Under the pieces are notes generated by a model. It had not been told where the DNA came from. It was given only the letters and a program-made list of their open reading frames with translations, and made no database searches. The position numbers were made by a program, and so were the translations under genes. This document shows, piece after piece, positions 46,429 to 58,635 of a stretch of DNA of 64,000 bases. Source of the DNA: Nemertoderma westbladi (taxonomy: Eukaryota; Xenacoelomorpha; Nemertodermatida; Nemertodermatidae); the NCBI GenBank assembly GCA_032718475.1, contig JAUCBJ010008095.1:19421-83420 (forward strand), given 5' to 3'. The stretch's first letter is position 1. Every line of letters starts with the position of its first letter.

Positions 46429-46780
46429 GTAAATTAATTGAGTAATGTATAAGTGTATTGATATCCCATTAATCTACGCCAATAACCGAAACACGTATCG
46501 CATTATTTGAGTTTCAAATATAATATTTCAATCTTTCAATATACATATCAGCATAACGTGCATAAGATTTTAAAGTTAGTGATACTTTTTTAACATAAAA
46601 AATGTGTTGACATTTTCTGCTTTAAGCAGTATGATAAACAAACAAACCAGGCTATCTCTCTAAATTAAAAAAAAACGGATACATAATCAATTAATAACCA
46701 TAAATTTTTACACTGTTTGCCAAACTGCATATAAATTCAAGCACCAATCCAATGTATAGACCTATACAGAATTTCATGGA
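46429..46780. other. AT-rich 3' flank of the glycoprotein gene
   Basis: No feature recognised, apart from an A run near 46668. Confidence 0.4.
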
Positions 46781-46784
46781 ATCT

Positions 46785-47460
46785 GGGGGCCTATACTACT
46801 ACGTCGAGCAATCTAGTTCAGTGGAAATGAGATCCTTCCAGGCTTCCCGATTCTCCATAGTTGCACTTTCCTTTCTCCCAAGTTCAGTATCCCTTTCAAG
46901 TTGGTCTCATAACCGTTCGCTTCCATGCCTTTGCTTTCCTAACTAAAGTTTTCTTTTTTTATTTATAAAGCAAGGTACTGGAAGTCATAAACTTCACTTA
47001 GTGGATTATTACTGTATTATAAAGTTTGGTGAAATAGTTTCCATGAAACATTAAAAGTCATGTATTCTTTATGCAATCCAACCTCCTTAGCAGCCCTTTC
47101 CACTTTGTTCAGTAGAAGCTGTGCATCTGAACTCGTATTAAAAAGCAGACTGATGGTTCATTCATAACCCTTTACAATTATAAACACTAAATGGTAACGA
47201 AGCCAATGTGTCGCCTTGCAGCAGTTGCAGTAGACCAGCCAGGATTGAGAAGAACCTAGTTTCACCATCTGGTGAAAGTACCTGAGCTTCTGTCTGTATC
47301 ACAATATAATAATCGAATGTCAGCAACGATTGCATCTGATAATTCATAGGGCCTAAGCTCTTAAAATTTCAAGCATTTTGCTGGAAATTCTATGCAGCTA
47401 TGGATGGAGTCAATCTCAGACGAATGCTTTCTTGAAGTTGATAAATGTCTACATTGCAGG
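46785..47460 (-). pseudogene. LINE remnant (reverse transcriptase pieces and C-terminus)
   Basis: Scattered minus-strand pieces keep LINE motifs: VLSPDGETRFFSILAGLLQ then LQGDTLASLPF (motif B, about 47200-47300), DAQLLLNKVERAAKEVGL followed by EYMTFN (about 47050-47120) and, near 46800-46900, the ENREAWKDLIS-type C-terminus also present at 50600. Stops and frame changes are frequent and the ADD motif is lost. It is the same general family as the fragment at 50290, in the opposite orientation. Confidence 0.7.
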
Positions 47461-47814
47461 AAGGCTCTTTGATTTTATTCCTTCACTCAGTTTCCGTAGC
47501 GTTAATAGGCCAATCTAAGTTATTGTTGTCTACCGGTATAACAGTATAAAGTTCAAAGTAAACATTCACTCACCTTCTTAGACGTCGCGTCAGCGCGTCA
47601 TATCTACCACTACAATTCACGTATTGGTCAATGATGAGACAATGTTTGTGGAATTTCGGACATCGGACATGAACATCAACCCAACCTGCCAACCCACCCC
47701 ACCTCAGCCCAGAGCCCACCCCTGCAGGGCTGCAGTCCTGCGGCTGCGCCTGCACCAATTCTGCAATTGGCTGCACCTCTGTCTGTCTGTAGGTAGGCCT
47801 ACCTACTGACCTAC

Positions 47815-47991
47815 CTTTTGCGGCGGCGTTCCAATCGATACTCCGACATAATAACCCGCGCCAGATAAACCTCCCATATCAACCGAATACAAACTCGATG
47901 AATCATTGGCGACGGCGTTGTTGTTCGACTGACAATTAAATTGGCAATTACTAAACAGTAACAAACATAGAATCCGCAACAAAATCTCCAT
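47815..47991 (-). CDS. First coding exon of a BACE-like (A1 family) aspartic protease
   Basis: The minus frame begins with a good signal peptide, MEILLRILCLLLFSNCQFN. After a short variable stretch it reads GLSGAGYYVGVSIGTPPQK, matching the start of the mature core of beta-secretase and pepsin-like enzymes (pattern GxxGxGYY....GTPPQ). The match stops at AAG followed by GTAGGT, a plausible splice donor, just before the position where these proteins have the first catalytic Asp-Thr-Gly. So this looks like exon 1 with an intron beginning at 47814. I did not find a following exon in the window. Members are secreted or membrane-anchored proteases of the secretory pathway. BACE is favoured over cathepsin D by SGAGYYV, but the piece is short. 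Confidence 0.6.
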
Positions 47992-48420
47992 CTTGCCACT
48001 TGCGGAATTCAGGTATTAGGCTATCGAAGCCAGCCGCACTGTTCAGCTGGTATTTTGTATCGGTATTGTCTTGCTGTCTGACTGCTACATAACAGTCAGA
48101 CAGTAGTGGCACGGTACGGCCAACGGGAACTGGGAATATAAATTAGAGAGTTACGAGCAGACGAGTACCGTATATCCTGTTATCTCTGTATCTGTTATCT
48201 CCAAATTAATTATTTATTATCGCATAGTTCAGCAGTTCAGTCTGTCAGTAGGCCTACTACAGTCAGACAGTACTACTACAGTTGCAGAGTTGTGCAGTTG
48301 CAGTACAGCAGTAGCCAATACTCAGATACTGCACTACTGCAGTAGGTTCTTCTGTTGCTTGTCAGCTGGCAGGTTTGTAGTCCAGTGAGTAGTGTACAGG
48401 TGTATACAGGCTGACAGGGG
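47992..48420. other. Upstream region of the BACE-like exon
   Basis: Rich in CAGTCAGACAGTA-type and GTTGCAGTA-type simple motifs (48060-48110, 48240-48350). It would contain the promoter of the BACE-like gene on the minus strand; no clear promoter element was identified. Confidence 0.4.
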
Positions 48421-48423
48421 TTG

Positions 48424-48692
48424 TTTGAAAAAGGTGGACTGGACACAGAAAACATGGACAACGGACAGACCAATCAGAAACGTATTATGTAAAGCAGTTT
48501 GTAGCAATTGGTCTGTCCACCTTTTTCAAGTTTTCGCTTTCTTAGTTACATAATTGGGAATAAGATGTGTGTTTGAAAAAGGTGAAAGGTGGACTGGACA
48601 CATGCACAAAAAACATAGATAATAGCCTGACCAATCAGAAACGTATTAAAGCAATGCTATTTATTAGTGATTGGACTGTCCACCTTTTTCAT
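48424..48692. mobile_element. Two adjacent MITE-like hairpins with GAAAAAGGTGGAC ends
   Basis: Two units (48424-48534 and 48568-48692). Each starts TTTGAAAAAGGTG..GGACTGGACAC, holds GACCAATCAGAAACGTATTA, and ends with the inverse GTCCACCTTTTTCA. Each therefore forms a hairpin with ends of about 16 bp. A further relative, inverted and doubled, lies at 49925-50158. Confidence 0.8.
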
Positions 48693-48770
48693 GTTTCAAT
48701 TATCTATCTATAATGAACATGCTGGAAGCAGCTGCATTAAGAACGCTGCCGGTGTCCTAGGCGTATCTAC

Positions 48771-48772
<2 letters not shown>

Positions 48773-48806
<34 letters not shown>
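48773..48806. repeat. Run of 34 C
   Basis: Uninterrupted poly-C, the longest of several G/C homopolymers in the window (17 C at 38516, 17 G at 43988, 13 G at 56468, 10 C at 61109, 21 G at 63543). Confidence 0.98.
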
Positions 48807-49924
48807 TATAGGACTTACAGCATAATAATAGTAGGTCTAGCGTACCGTACAGCACTTTAACTTGGATTTATTGGTTTATTTTTGTGGTTGGGTTAGTTGG
48901 TCAGGCCCAAACCCTAATTAAAACTGTCATTAGTAACCCTATAACCTTAAAGTCACATGCTCTAATCTAAGAAATTTTGTGGAATTTAGGATCCAAAATA
49001 TTTAAGGTTGGGGTTACATGACAGTTTTAATTAAGGTTTTGGGCCTCCATTTCCACTTTGAATTATGGTTTCGGACCGCGACTCCCAAAATATGGGGACT
49101 TATTTACCTCCCTCGCTGCGCTCGGTCGTTTAAAAACAGATCTCGGGATGAAGGGTAAATAAAGCATATTCTATTTCCCTCTCAGTGCAATAGGTAGTTA
49201 TTATAATTAACTTTATACTATAATGAGTTAGAATATTGACGTTCCAATATTGATGCTAAGGCTAGGCTCGGCTCACAGACTTCGTGGCTCGGCCCATATT
49301 ATTGAACTAGGCCTATTTCGACAACTTCGGTAGCCTCAGAATCTTTTCAAATATCGCCAATCTCGCACAGAACGTCGTCAAAATTTGTTAGTCCGTCAAA
49401 AAAACGCACTAATTCGTCTAAAATAGTAAATTATTGGTTGCAGAATAATATGATTCAAACTAGAAAAGCCAGTAACAGAGTAAGCTGGCTGGCTATAAGG
49501 AAACCGTCCATAGACAAACGTAGTGTTAGTTGGGTCCCTCATTCATTATCATCAACCTATAAACCATTTGAACGGCCCAGTGCTTACAATGATATTCCTA
49601 TAGGATTCACTGGGAAGAGCTATTCAGCTGGGGGGTACATTATACAAAATAACAGTTGATGTTTGATTACTGTCTGGGTTAGAGTGAGATAGTAATAAAT
49701 TTGGCAAGTAATATACTTCTCTGCAGTTTGGGCTATCCATTCAATAAATAGTAGTAGCTTACTAGGCCCTCATGAGAACCAGCAGCTGGTGTTTCTATCG
49801 TTGAATTGATGGCAATTTTCGTGTTTTCATTTTCACTCACTCAGGGTACTGCGGTACTGGTTTGAGGGACAGGTTCGTTTAAAGCCAGCTTGCTGGCTTT
49901 CTAGTAATAACAATAATAATCCAT
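48807..49924. other. Spacer with no supported gene
   Basis: Contains an inverted pair of short blocks (AAACTGTCATTAGTAACCC near 48920 and ACATGACAGTTTTAATTAAGG near 49016), so 48890-49050 may be a small hairpin repeat. The 73-codon open frame at 49438-49659 has no recognisable similarity. Confidence 0.4.
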
Positions 49925-50158
49925 AAAAATCTTCTGAAGTTTTTTTGAAAAACGTGGACAGAGCTGCTATAATGTGCAAATCAATCTGATTGGTCAATTC
50001 AGCCTGTTCTTTCTCAACCCAGTCCACCTTATTCAAATTTGAAAAAGATGGACAACAAAGCTGAAAATGGTGGACATGCCGTGTGACGCTAATCGCCCGT
50101 GATTGGTCTGTCCATTGTCCATGTTTCCTGTGTCCAGTCCACCTTTTTCGAACACCCG
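49925..50158. mobile_element. MITE-like repeat, relative of 48424-48692
   Basis: Contains GAAAAACGTGGACAGAGC, AATCTGATTGGTCAATTC, CCCAGTCCACCTTATTC, then GAAAAAGATGGACAAC and GTGTCCAGTCCACCTTTTTCGAA. These are two hairpin units in tandem with the same ends as the copies at 48.4-48.7 kb. Confidence 0.75.
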
Positions 50159-50289
50159 CTGACAGGTACATGTAGTGTGTACGTGATGGATAATACAGTT
50201 TAGGGCAGTAGGGTACAGTACCAGGTATGGATCGACCGAATTTAATTTGCCGAAACGGAACCGAACCGAATTAAGAAAAATTAGGCAAA

Positions 50290-50657
50290 TTTGATTGATG
50301 GATGGTTGCTACACAAGACTACTAAGGGCAGCCCTAAACATCAGCTGGAGACAACACATGACAAATGCCGAGCTTTATGGTACAATACCACCTGTATCAA
50401 CCACCCTCCGTGAACGCAGATTAAGATTCAGTGGGCACTGCTGGCGAAGTAAAGACGAGGTCATACCAGATGCACTTTTCTGGCAACCAACTCATGGAAA
50501 GCGTAGTCGTGGACGACCGGCCATAACATATATAGATCAACGTGAAAGGGATACTGAACTTGGGAGAAACGAAATTGCGACAACTATGGAGAATCGGGAA
50601 GCCTGGAAGGATCTCATTTCCACTATCCGAGTTCGCTCGACTTAGTAGTAGTAGTAG
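50290..50657 (+). pseudogene. LINE C-terminal fragment with TAG-repeat tail
   Basis: An open frame of 116 codons (50295-50645) matches the C-terminal domain of endonuclease-reverse-transcriptase LINEs: MMDGCYTRLLRAALNIS, LRERRLRFSGHCWRS, ALFWQPTHGKRSRGRP and ENREAWKDLIS. It is 5'-truncated and ends in TAGTAGTAGTAG (50644-50655), a short tandem-repeat tail typical of some LINEs. Confidence 0.85.
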
Positions 50658-50879
50658 ACAAATTTGGAACCGAATATTGAAAGATTTGACATTAAGATTA
50701 AAGTGCCAAAGCATAAATACATTATTATTATTAAACACCTCGTATAATATTTAGAGAGGGAGAAAAGCACCAAGGTTACGTCAGTACGTAGCAGGTGATA
50801 TGTATGATACGTTCTCGTAGCGAACACTAACAGGAACAGGTGAATGTTTCCTAATTTAAAACACACCAATAAAATACAA

Positions 50880-52450
50880 TAGGGTCTACTAGTGATTCAG
50901 TTTAATATACTGCATTTACAAAGCTCTATTAAATTTACAATACCTCAGTACATTAACATTTTTTACCATCGAATAAAATATATCTTTGTTCGTCGAGTTT
51001 ACGACCTCAACCGGTAAATTATTATATATATTAACTATTTGATTACCAAAGGAGAACTTACTAATCTGGAGCCTGGAACGTTGTTGAAACGTCTACAGTT
51101 TGTTAAAACATCTCGACCCTGACCTACTAGAACTTTTGAAAAATATATCATAGTCTAAATCAACAACATTGTTAATTATGTAATAAGTCATCTTTAAATC
51201 GTAAACAATCCTACGTACTGGTACTGTACTTCTAAAGGTTGTGGGGCGAGCCACGAAGTTGGCGGAGCCTTAGCGAATTGACACTGTTAGGGGGTGGGTC
51301 AATTTATGCAAATAGTTGTCGTCGTCGTCGTTGTCGTCGTCGTCGTCGTTGTCGTCGTCGTTACGATTTTGACATGCTAATAACTTTGTCGGATTTAAAG
51401 CTGCCAAGTTGAAAATTTGTAGGTATCAATATGAGCAAAAGTTGAGATTTTTGAGAGACTTTCAGACACCATCAGTGCAATGGTCTCCCGCTAGAGGGCC
51501 ACATGTCTAAACATTAAATGCCCTCCCATTTCTTTGCTTTTAATCCGTTTAAGCTGAAACATGGCAGATATGTATTAGACCATTAGCTGTGACTTTCAAA
51601 GGAGGCGAATCCATCTGCAGTTCTCCAGTCTGCCGCTAGAGGGCCAAAGGTCTGAAAGTGAAAACAACTAACGACGACAACTATTTGCATAAATTGACTC
51701 ACCCCCTAACAGTGTCAATTCGCTAAGGCTTCGCCAACTTCGTGCTGCGCGAAGTCCCCACTTCGTGTAAAGTTAAGTATTGCAAACGTTCCAGATAACT
51801 TCGGCTACTGAGTCCACATCGAGCAAATAGTCTACTGTACGTGTAAAGTAACGTTGCACTCTTTCTATTAAATCTATAGAACTCAGATGGAAAGGGGACC
51901 ACCGGTGTACAATATTCTACAAGCGGTCTCACATAGGATTTGTAAGCCGTTAATAATGCACTCAAGTTACTAGTCTGAACGCACCTGAAAATTAAGTTTG
52001 CAATTTTGAAAGTTTTTGCAGCTTTGCAATTTACAATGCAAATCAAATTTCAAGTTCACAGAAAAAGTAATCCCTTAATCTATACAATAATCCTATTACC
52101 AATAATTACATTCAGAGTATGACTACAGAGAAAAGCTTCAATCCATCATAACAAATCACCGGTTACCCCATAACTGGCCAATTTATGTATCAACCTCCGG
52201 CGAACAACGGAATCGAATGCCTTGGCTAAATCGACATATTCATACAACATCAACTGTATAGCGTTTGTCTAAAACCTTGTACCATTCATTTGACCATTCC
52301 AAAAGTTGACTACATTTCGTTCTACATTTCACAAAACCGTGCTGCGCCTTCGATACAATTTTATTTTTGTTTCAATTTTTCATAATGAACTTTCAAAGAA
52401 GGTTCCAAAAGTTTTAACCAAAACAACAAACCGAATGCGATAACATTTCA
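50880..52450 (-). pseudogene. CR1/jockey-like LINE remnant, split by a MITE
   Basis: Minus-strand pieces in order: reverse transcriptase motif A YVDLAKAFDSVVRRRLIHKL with ASYGVTGDLL after it (about 52150-52240), the post-RT segment LLTAYKSYVRPLVEYCTPVV and YLERLQYLTL (51750-51990), then beyond the MITE a C-terminus with IYNNLPVEVVN and DIFYSMVKNVNVLRY (50940-51060). The elements are typical of CR1/jockey LINEs and distinct from the LINE at 7660. Stops and frame changes are present throughout. Confidence 0.75.
51246..51755. mobile_element. MITE-like element with 70-75-bp terminal inverted repeats
   Basis: The left end CGAAGTTGGCGGAGCCTTAG..CAAATAGTTGTCG (51256-51325) is the reverse complement of CGACAACTATTTGCATAAAT..GCCAACTTCG (51674-51743). 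The interior has a GTC/GTT microsatellite (51317-51362) and no coding region. It interrupts the CR1-like LINE. Confidence 0.85.
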
Positions 52451-54049
52451 TTAACTTATATACGCAATTACTTGAAAATGTATCCAAGGGGAAGGAGAGT
52501 TTGACACCCATTCAGAACCGTAATCTACGATGCTGAACGATACTCTACCGTTAGTTGCCTTAGGATGGTAGCCTTTTAACGGTCTGCTTTAGTTAATCCA
52601 AAGGTCCCGATGCCATCCAAGGTTTGATCCCAACTTCTACGGTGTTTAAACAGTACAGTAGGTATGCTGTTCTACTATGCCGATGAGTATAACATTGCTA
52701 TCGATCCTGAACGCCTCGTGCCGATCAATTGTTCGCCATGGAGGTAAATTTTATCGGTAGAAACCGTTAGCCATCCTAGAATACCGATCAGAAATGCCTG
52801 GTGTACCGTTAACCATGTAGGGTACCGCTCAGAATATATAAGAGTCCTCCCCTACCTACATAATACTCAATGCAAAATAATAAAATAATTTTCCCACCAA
52901 AAATAATAAAAAAAAAAAATTTTGTAACCAGTACTGCCAATCAATTCCCAATGAAAAATAACGCAAAAAATTTATTTTAAATTTGCCTAATTTTTTGGCG
53001 ACTGGTAAATTATTTTCCATCTGCTATATCTCCGGAACGCTTTGTGCAAATTCGATGGGGTTTTTATTTTTCAACTTAATTCGATGTCCTCTTTCAGCCT
53101 ATCCATGTTTCGAAACCCCAAACATCGCCGTTCAAAAATTAATTTTTTCTAGTTCTAAAATTTTACGAATTTGAAAAAAGTTGCAATATTTTATTAACGC
53201 CTTTACGGAATTCGATGGGGTTTTCAATTTTTATATTAAACGCAATATCCTAAATCTCACTATCCTAGTTTCGCGTCACCAATACCCAGACTTCATACTT
53301 TTTGATGACATTTTTGTAGAATAATTTGTATTTAATTACATTTATCACGATTTCTTATTACTGGGTGCACATGAGTTGATAGAGTTTTCAATTTATTAAC
53401 TAAACTCGATATCGCGCATCGGACCAGCGTGGTTTCGAAATTCCAAAACGAGATCTTGATTATTTGCAGGTTGATTTTGTTCTAGAATTAAGCAACTAAT
53501 AATAGATCGAATTTTAATAATTATTGTATGAAATATAATTGTATTTTTACATAATTAGTTCTATACTACTGTATTTATCATTGTCTATTTTATTTGAAAG
53601 AAAAAGTCGGTTCCTTAACGGGGCCTTAAGCTAGGCCCGTTTCTAGTTTTATTTATGAGTAAATAATCAGCTAGTTCGTTTTTTATACAAAGTTCCATAA
53701 GTTTGCACGATACAGAGAAACAGGGCGGTAATTATATGGGTCCGTTGATATCATCGCTGATCTGGCAGAAAAGACAAAGTGTAAAAATGAAATTCTGAAA
53801 TAATCGAGTTTTTATTTATAACTTTTTAAAAAATAAATGAATTACGCTGAATTTTGGAACGTATACTAATTAAATAATTCCCCATACGTGCAAAACATTA
53901 CTTTTTTTGTAAAAAATATATTTAGCTGGTTTCTGGGTCACTTTGACCTTTTGGCACCAATGATTTTCTAAAATATATTACATACATGAATGTCTGGCAA
54001 AAAAGTCAAAGTGATGATTATTGTTAATTATATAGATGATATTGTATAC
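52451..54049. other. AT-rich spacer, no gene supported
   Basis: No gene or strong repeat recognised. Blocks TTCGATGGGGTTTT (53054, 53212) and TTTTCAATTT..TAAACTCGATATC-type phrases recur, suggesting an old imperfect tandem repeat. Confidence 0.4.
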
Positions 54050-54064
54050 AATGATACATGATTC

Positions 54065-54215
54065 ACTGAGTGACACCACCCACTCTTCCCATTTTTCTAT
54101 AAATCTTCATGAGATTGTATGAAATTTGAAACAGAAATACTTTCACCTTCCAACTGTTTAGCGGTTGAGTCGGAATTTTCGTTTTTAATCTTTTGCTACA
54201 AGCGGTTAAAAAGGG
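54065..54215. repeat. Partial copy of the G/C-run foldback family
   Basis: TTCACTGAGTGACACC, a C-rich stretch and then TTTTTCTATAAATCTTCATGAGATTGTATGAAATTTGAAACAG matches, in inverted orientation, the right terminal part of the element at 43168-44046. Confidence 0.7.
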
Positions 54216-55685
54216 AAATAAATTTACCTTGAAAATCGTGATAATGAATTTTTATGTTAAAGTTCCATTAATAATGGATTTTTTTAAACCGTGAAGTGGA
54301 ACAGAAACATTATATTTATAATTTCTTTTGACAGTATTAGTTTGCAATAAACTGGGTTTGTCCAATGTGGTAGTAGACGATGTTATTAAGAGCGAAAATC
54401 ATTAAAAATACGATTTTGATCATCAAACGTAAAGTCAAGAAACATTTATAACGACAGCCACATTCGACTCGTGTTGGTTACTTACTACAGTATCAATACC
54501 TTTTCTCTCCCTATTACTAGTATAAGAACTAGTACTAGTATGCGGCTATTGCTTTAGTTCTAATTTGACGATTTTCTAGAGATGCACCTTTTGAACCCCT
54601 TTTGGGTTTTGTTACAAACATTTTGTTTTAACATAGTCTCAGCACGTTTCATGTTGGAGACAATCTCCGTAATAGTATCAAATCCTTCGAACACTTCTTC
54701 AGGTAAATAGCCATTGTCAACAATCTCGTTCATTGAGATATTGTCAACTCGCACTGGAGACATCGCAACATTATTGAGATATTAGTTTGTAATAATGGTG
54801 GTTGTGATAACTATATTGTTAATATAGGTCTATCATGCTTGTTGGTTCTAGAATTTCTAGCAACTCATTGGGTAAAAGTCCCCTGTACTCATCGTTTATG
54901 ATATTACAAATAGATTTATTCGTATTTCCTATAGTAATTTGTATTAATTATAGGCCTATAAATAACATTCAGTATTAATTAGTAATATTAATAAAAAGTA
55001 AGGGGGCCAAAATAAAGCCAAATCAGTATTCCTATAACGTACAACCAATCTATGATCCGTTTGAACCCTTAATGATTAATTACTAAAATTAATATGAAAA
55101 TAATAAAATATTGCTAGCAGAAGTTAAATAAATAATATTAAAGTATTGTAACAACAAACTATATTCAGTAACATAACCGATTCCTGAAGTAGTTTATCAT
55201 TGATAATATATACTATACAGTTATGAAGGAAAGTATAATTATTATTGGCCTATGAATTTAAAAGGTTCTAGCAACAATCGTAGAAAGAGCAGAAGAAAAG
55301 CACATACAGTAAACTTTCAGTTTAGCACTACAGCTTAAGTAATAGGGGTAGGCTGAAAAATCACTTTGGCTTTTTTGGCCACATGTATTTAAACTTAAAA
55401 TGGTTATAATGAGGTTTGGTAGAAGATGCAAAGTGATAATATGGTAAATATTCTGTACTTTGGCCTTTCTGCCAGGTAGGATTTCCAGCCGATCTCACTT
55501 TGAGGTTTCTACACCTCCGCAATGTCCCAAGATTGTATATTCAACAAAAACCCCATTTTTGAAAAATTTACACTTTGGCCTTTCTGCCAGAGCAGCGATG
55601 ATATGGAATTTCGTAAAATATTAATGTTTATTATTATATAATATTTATTTTTTACCAATAGAGTTTAAAATGTTTTTTGCTATTG
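54216..55685. other. AT-rich spacer, no gene supported
   Basis: A 67-codon minus frame at 54560-54763 has no recognisable similarity. The phrase ACTTTGGCCTTTCTGCCAG recurs at about 55456 and 55570, so a dispersed or tandem repeat is present. Confidence 0.4.
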
Positions 55686-55687
55686 GT

Positions 55688-55845
55688 CTGGGTGGGTCTA
55701 GGGTCCCTGGGTGGGTCTAGGGTCCCTGGGTGGGTCTAGGGTCCCTGGGTGGGTCTAGGGTCCCTGGGTGGGTCTAGGGTCCCTGGGTGGGTCTAGGGTC
55801 CCTGGGTGGGTCTAGGGTCCCTGGGTGGGTCTAGGGTCCCTAAGG
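55688..55845. repeat. G-rich 19-bp minisatellite, about 8 copies
   Basis: Tandem CTGGGTGGGTCTAGGGTCC. Three GGG tracts per unit repeated about eight times give strong G-quadruplex potential on the plus strand. The copies look identical. Confidence 0.97.
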
Positions 55846-56454
55846 TTTTGACTTCCTGGGGACCGAAAATCCATGACGTAATCCTTCCCTGGAGGGCTGA
55901 AGACGTCCAGACGCAGGTTCACGTATAAAGAAATATAAAATAACTTTCAGTTTCAAACTTGTTAATAGGACCCTGAATAACTCTATTGGTGTAACAGGTG
56001 CTGCAGTAATATAGTAAGTTTTTACTGATAATCTCTCTATTAATGATCTACTATCAGCATGTTAGTCATATGTTACCACCTTCAATGTCTCTAAGAAAAT
56101 AACAAAACCAAACATAATAATGTTATTCTAGAATAATAAATCGAAAATTATAGTTATAGCGATTTACGACTCTAAATTTACACCTTAGTATTTTAATAAT
56201 ATCATTGGCAATTTTTTTTAAGCTGTTTTCAGATTCGGAATCTGCAGATGAAGGTGATTTCTAATGATATCTAGATTATGTTCCAAAGACGAAAAATAAA
56301 GGCAGCGCAAAGATGGTAAAATCTTGTACAATAGACGATTTTTAACGGCTTGTTGAATAGAAATAGCGCATAAATTAAAAAATACGGCTCTGCCAGCAGT
56401 AAGAAAAGTTGTTAAACTATCATCATATCAAATTTCCTTGTATTTTATTGAAAT

Positions 56455-56530
56455 TTGAAAAAAATTAGGGGGGGGGGGGGCTCCGACCCCCTAAAAATGG
56501 TTGTTGTATTAAGGGAGATGGTGTATACAA
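56455..56530. repeat. Terminal module of the G/C-run foldback family with 13 G
   Basis: GAAATTTGAAAAAAATTAG13 at 56468-56480 followed by a short C-rich block and AAGGGAGATGGTGTATAC. This is the same order as at 43960-44046. Confidence 0.65.
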
Positions 56531-56929
56531 AGCAACATTTACAAGCATTAAAATTCAAACTTACAAATGACCAGGTGACGACAACTCAAATTCAAAGTAT
56601 AAGTTTAAATAGTTAATCCTAAGCATCATATACTATGACATACACAGATATTATGAGATATTAACATAACAATCAAAGTGTAATCCCTGAATGGAATGCT
56701 AGTGATATAGCATGATCCCATACATTCCATGATCCCTGTCACATATAAAAATGTCCAACCTGAATAGAATACTATTCGGAGAATTTGATATTTTACTTAA
56801 ACTCTCAACTTCATTGATGAAGAAAACAAATCATTTTTACTTTAGTTTTTTGTTGTTGAAACATAAATCAAACATAAATAAAAAACACAAGGTAACGGCC
56901 TGAGTAAATATTGGCGTCATATAATATAG

Positions 56930-58471
56930 TTAAGGTTTCCATAGTTTAAGTAATCCATCCTCAGCGAAAGTAGCTACAATATTCTGATGGGGATGATGAG
57001 AAATTCCTATAACACTTGAGTCGTGAACAGTAAGGGTTCGTTCTAACTTCCCACTAGTTGTACTGAAACAATACATGACGCGATCCTCCCCTACGCAGTA
57101 AATCCACTCGCCGCGGGGGGAAACACAAAAACATATGAAATCCCCGCCCTCACGTTTCCCTGAGTTGAAACTGCGAACGATCTGACCCTGAACGTTCATC
57201 ACGACTACCGTGTTACTCCGGTTACATACGAGGAACTGGTCTGGATGTTTAGGGAGTCCCGCTACCGAATGCACAGTAACATCCACGCCGGAGCCGCCCA
57301 ACGATTTGTGCGTGTTTATACACTCTGAGGTTTTTATACTCCAGACTCGTACCGTTCCGTCGCTTGAAGCCGACACTATGTGGTGTCCGTCTGGGAGGAA
57401 AACGGCCTGGTTAACGAACGAGGAATGTCCTCGCAGTTCCTTTAAGGTTTTGCCGGACTTTAGACCGTGGATTCGGATTGTGGCGTCGAATGATGCGGTT
57501 AGGATCTGTGAGTTATCCCTAGAGAAGGCCACCGAGGTGACCCCCTTGGTATGCGCGCGCTCCAACCTTCGCAAACATTGACCTGTTACGATCTTCCACA
57601 CCTTTACCTTCCCATCCTGCGAACCCGTGGCTAGCATCTCGGAATCGCCACTGAAACCCAGACAGAGAACCGCTGTCTCCATTAACATAAAGTTATCCGC
57701 TCCTTGGTACTTCAAATCGGTACGAATTTTCCCTGTTTGGAAGTTCCAAACTTCTATAAATCCGTCCACCGAGCCGCTAACTAGGTATTGTCCGTCCGGC
57801 GAGAATGCGCAGCACTCGATGTGGGTTTTCGAGCCGAACTTTATGGTTTTGTGAATAATTCCCGGGTATTTCTCGTCCTCTTGGTCGCGTATCGCGGCCT
57901 TACCTCGAAACACGTCGATTTGAACTCCAGGGGGGAGGAGACCTTGATGCTGCTGCCATTTAATCGCCTGTCCTACTAACGCCATCAACCTGCTGGGAGG
58001 GACTACACTCACCTCCCCGGAGAGACTAGACGCTATCGCCTGTCTGCGCCTCTCCTTACTCTGCCCTTCCGGGTAGGCCTCGCGAGGATCGAAGTAGGAG
58101 CGAGCCAGTAGGTTCTCCAGATGAATGTAGCGGTCCGGACTTTGTTGTTTCAGACAGATCATCGGATCTGTTTGTCTCAATAACGATCTTGCAGCTCCTA
58201 ACTCTCGCAGTTCTATTAGTTCTAGAACTACTTGTTCATATAAGTCTATGAGAGTTTTATCAGGAAGTTTTAGGTGCTGTATAGCCTGCAGTACTGTGTC
58301 CCAATGACCCTGTAGGATTTCTTGTATGAAGCTATCGGCTGAATCCACCGTGTTTAGGGAAACTGTACTTTCCTCCTGAAGAATTTGCATGGATCGAGCG
58401 AGATTGTTTTCCTTCATGTATTGTAAAATAAGTCGAATAACGTCGGCTGATTCTATCTCAACGGCCGCCAT
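56930..58471 (-). CDS. SMU1: SMU1, WD40-repeat splicing factor
   Basis: 513 codons, intronless, the same length as vertebrate SMU1. A LisH motif at residues 6-38 ([19 protein letters not shown]) and a CTLH region at about 40-92 are followed by a linker with [15 protein letters not shown] and seven WD40 repeats from about residue 205 ([41 protein letters not shown], ending [12 protein letters not shown]). SMU1 is a nuclear spliceosome component that works with RED in the B complex and affects alternative splicing. The ATG context GTACCGGTATGGCG lies at the end of the frame, and no longer start is available. An uninterrupted ORF for a gene usually split in animals suggests a retrocopy that kept function or a lineage poor in introns. 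Confidence 0.97.
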   Translation of the reverse strand: MAAVEIESADVIRLILQYMKENNLARSMQILQEESTVSLNTVDSADSFIQEILQGHWDTVLQAIQHLKLPDKTLIDLYEQVVLELIELRELGAARSLLRQTDPMICLKQQSPDRYIHLENLLARSYFDPREAYPEGQSKERRRQAIASSLSGEVSVVPPSRLMALVGQAIKWQQHQGLLPPGVQIDVFRGKAAIRDQEDEKYPGIIHKTIKFGSKTHIECCAFSPDGQYLVSGSVDGFIEVWNFQTGKIRTDLKYQGADNFMLMETAVLCLGFSGDSEMLATGSQDGKVKVWKIVTGQCLRRLERAHTKGVTSVAFSRDNSQILTASFDATIRIHGLKSGKTLKELRGHSSFVNQAVFLPDGHHIVSASSDGTVRVWSIKTSECINTHKSLGGSGVDVTVHSVAGLPKHPDQFLVCNRSNTVVVMNVQGQIVRSFNSGKREGGDFICFCVSPRGEWIYCVGEDRVMYCFSTTSGKLERTLTVHDSSVIGISHHPHQNIVATFAEDGLLKLWKP

Positions 58472-58635
58472 ACCGGTACTAATTTAATAAATATTGGTTA
58501 TACTAAAATGAATACACAAAAAGTAACAAATTTAGCCTAATGAAGAAACTGCAACCCAGTATAGAGTATACCAGTATCAGTATACGGACCAATAAATACG
58601 AAATAGGCCTATACCAAAAACTGCTGCTGATTGCG

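Noticed and set aside
49438-49659. 73-codon plus-strand ORF
   Set aside because: No similarity recognised, no supporting context.
54560-54763. 67-codon minus-strand ORF
   Set aside because: Somewhat protein-like composition but no family, no splice context and AT-rich surroundings.
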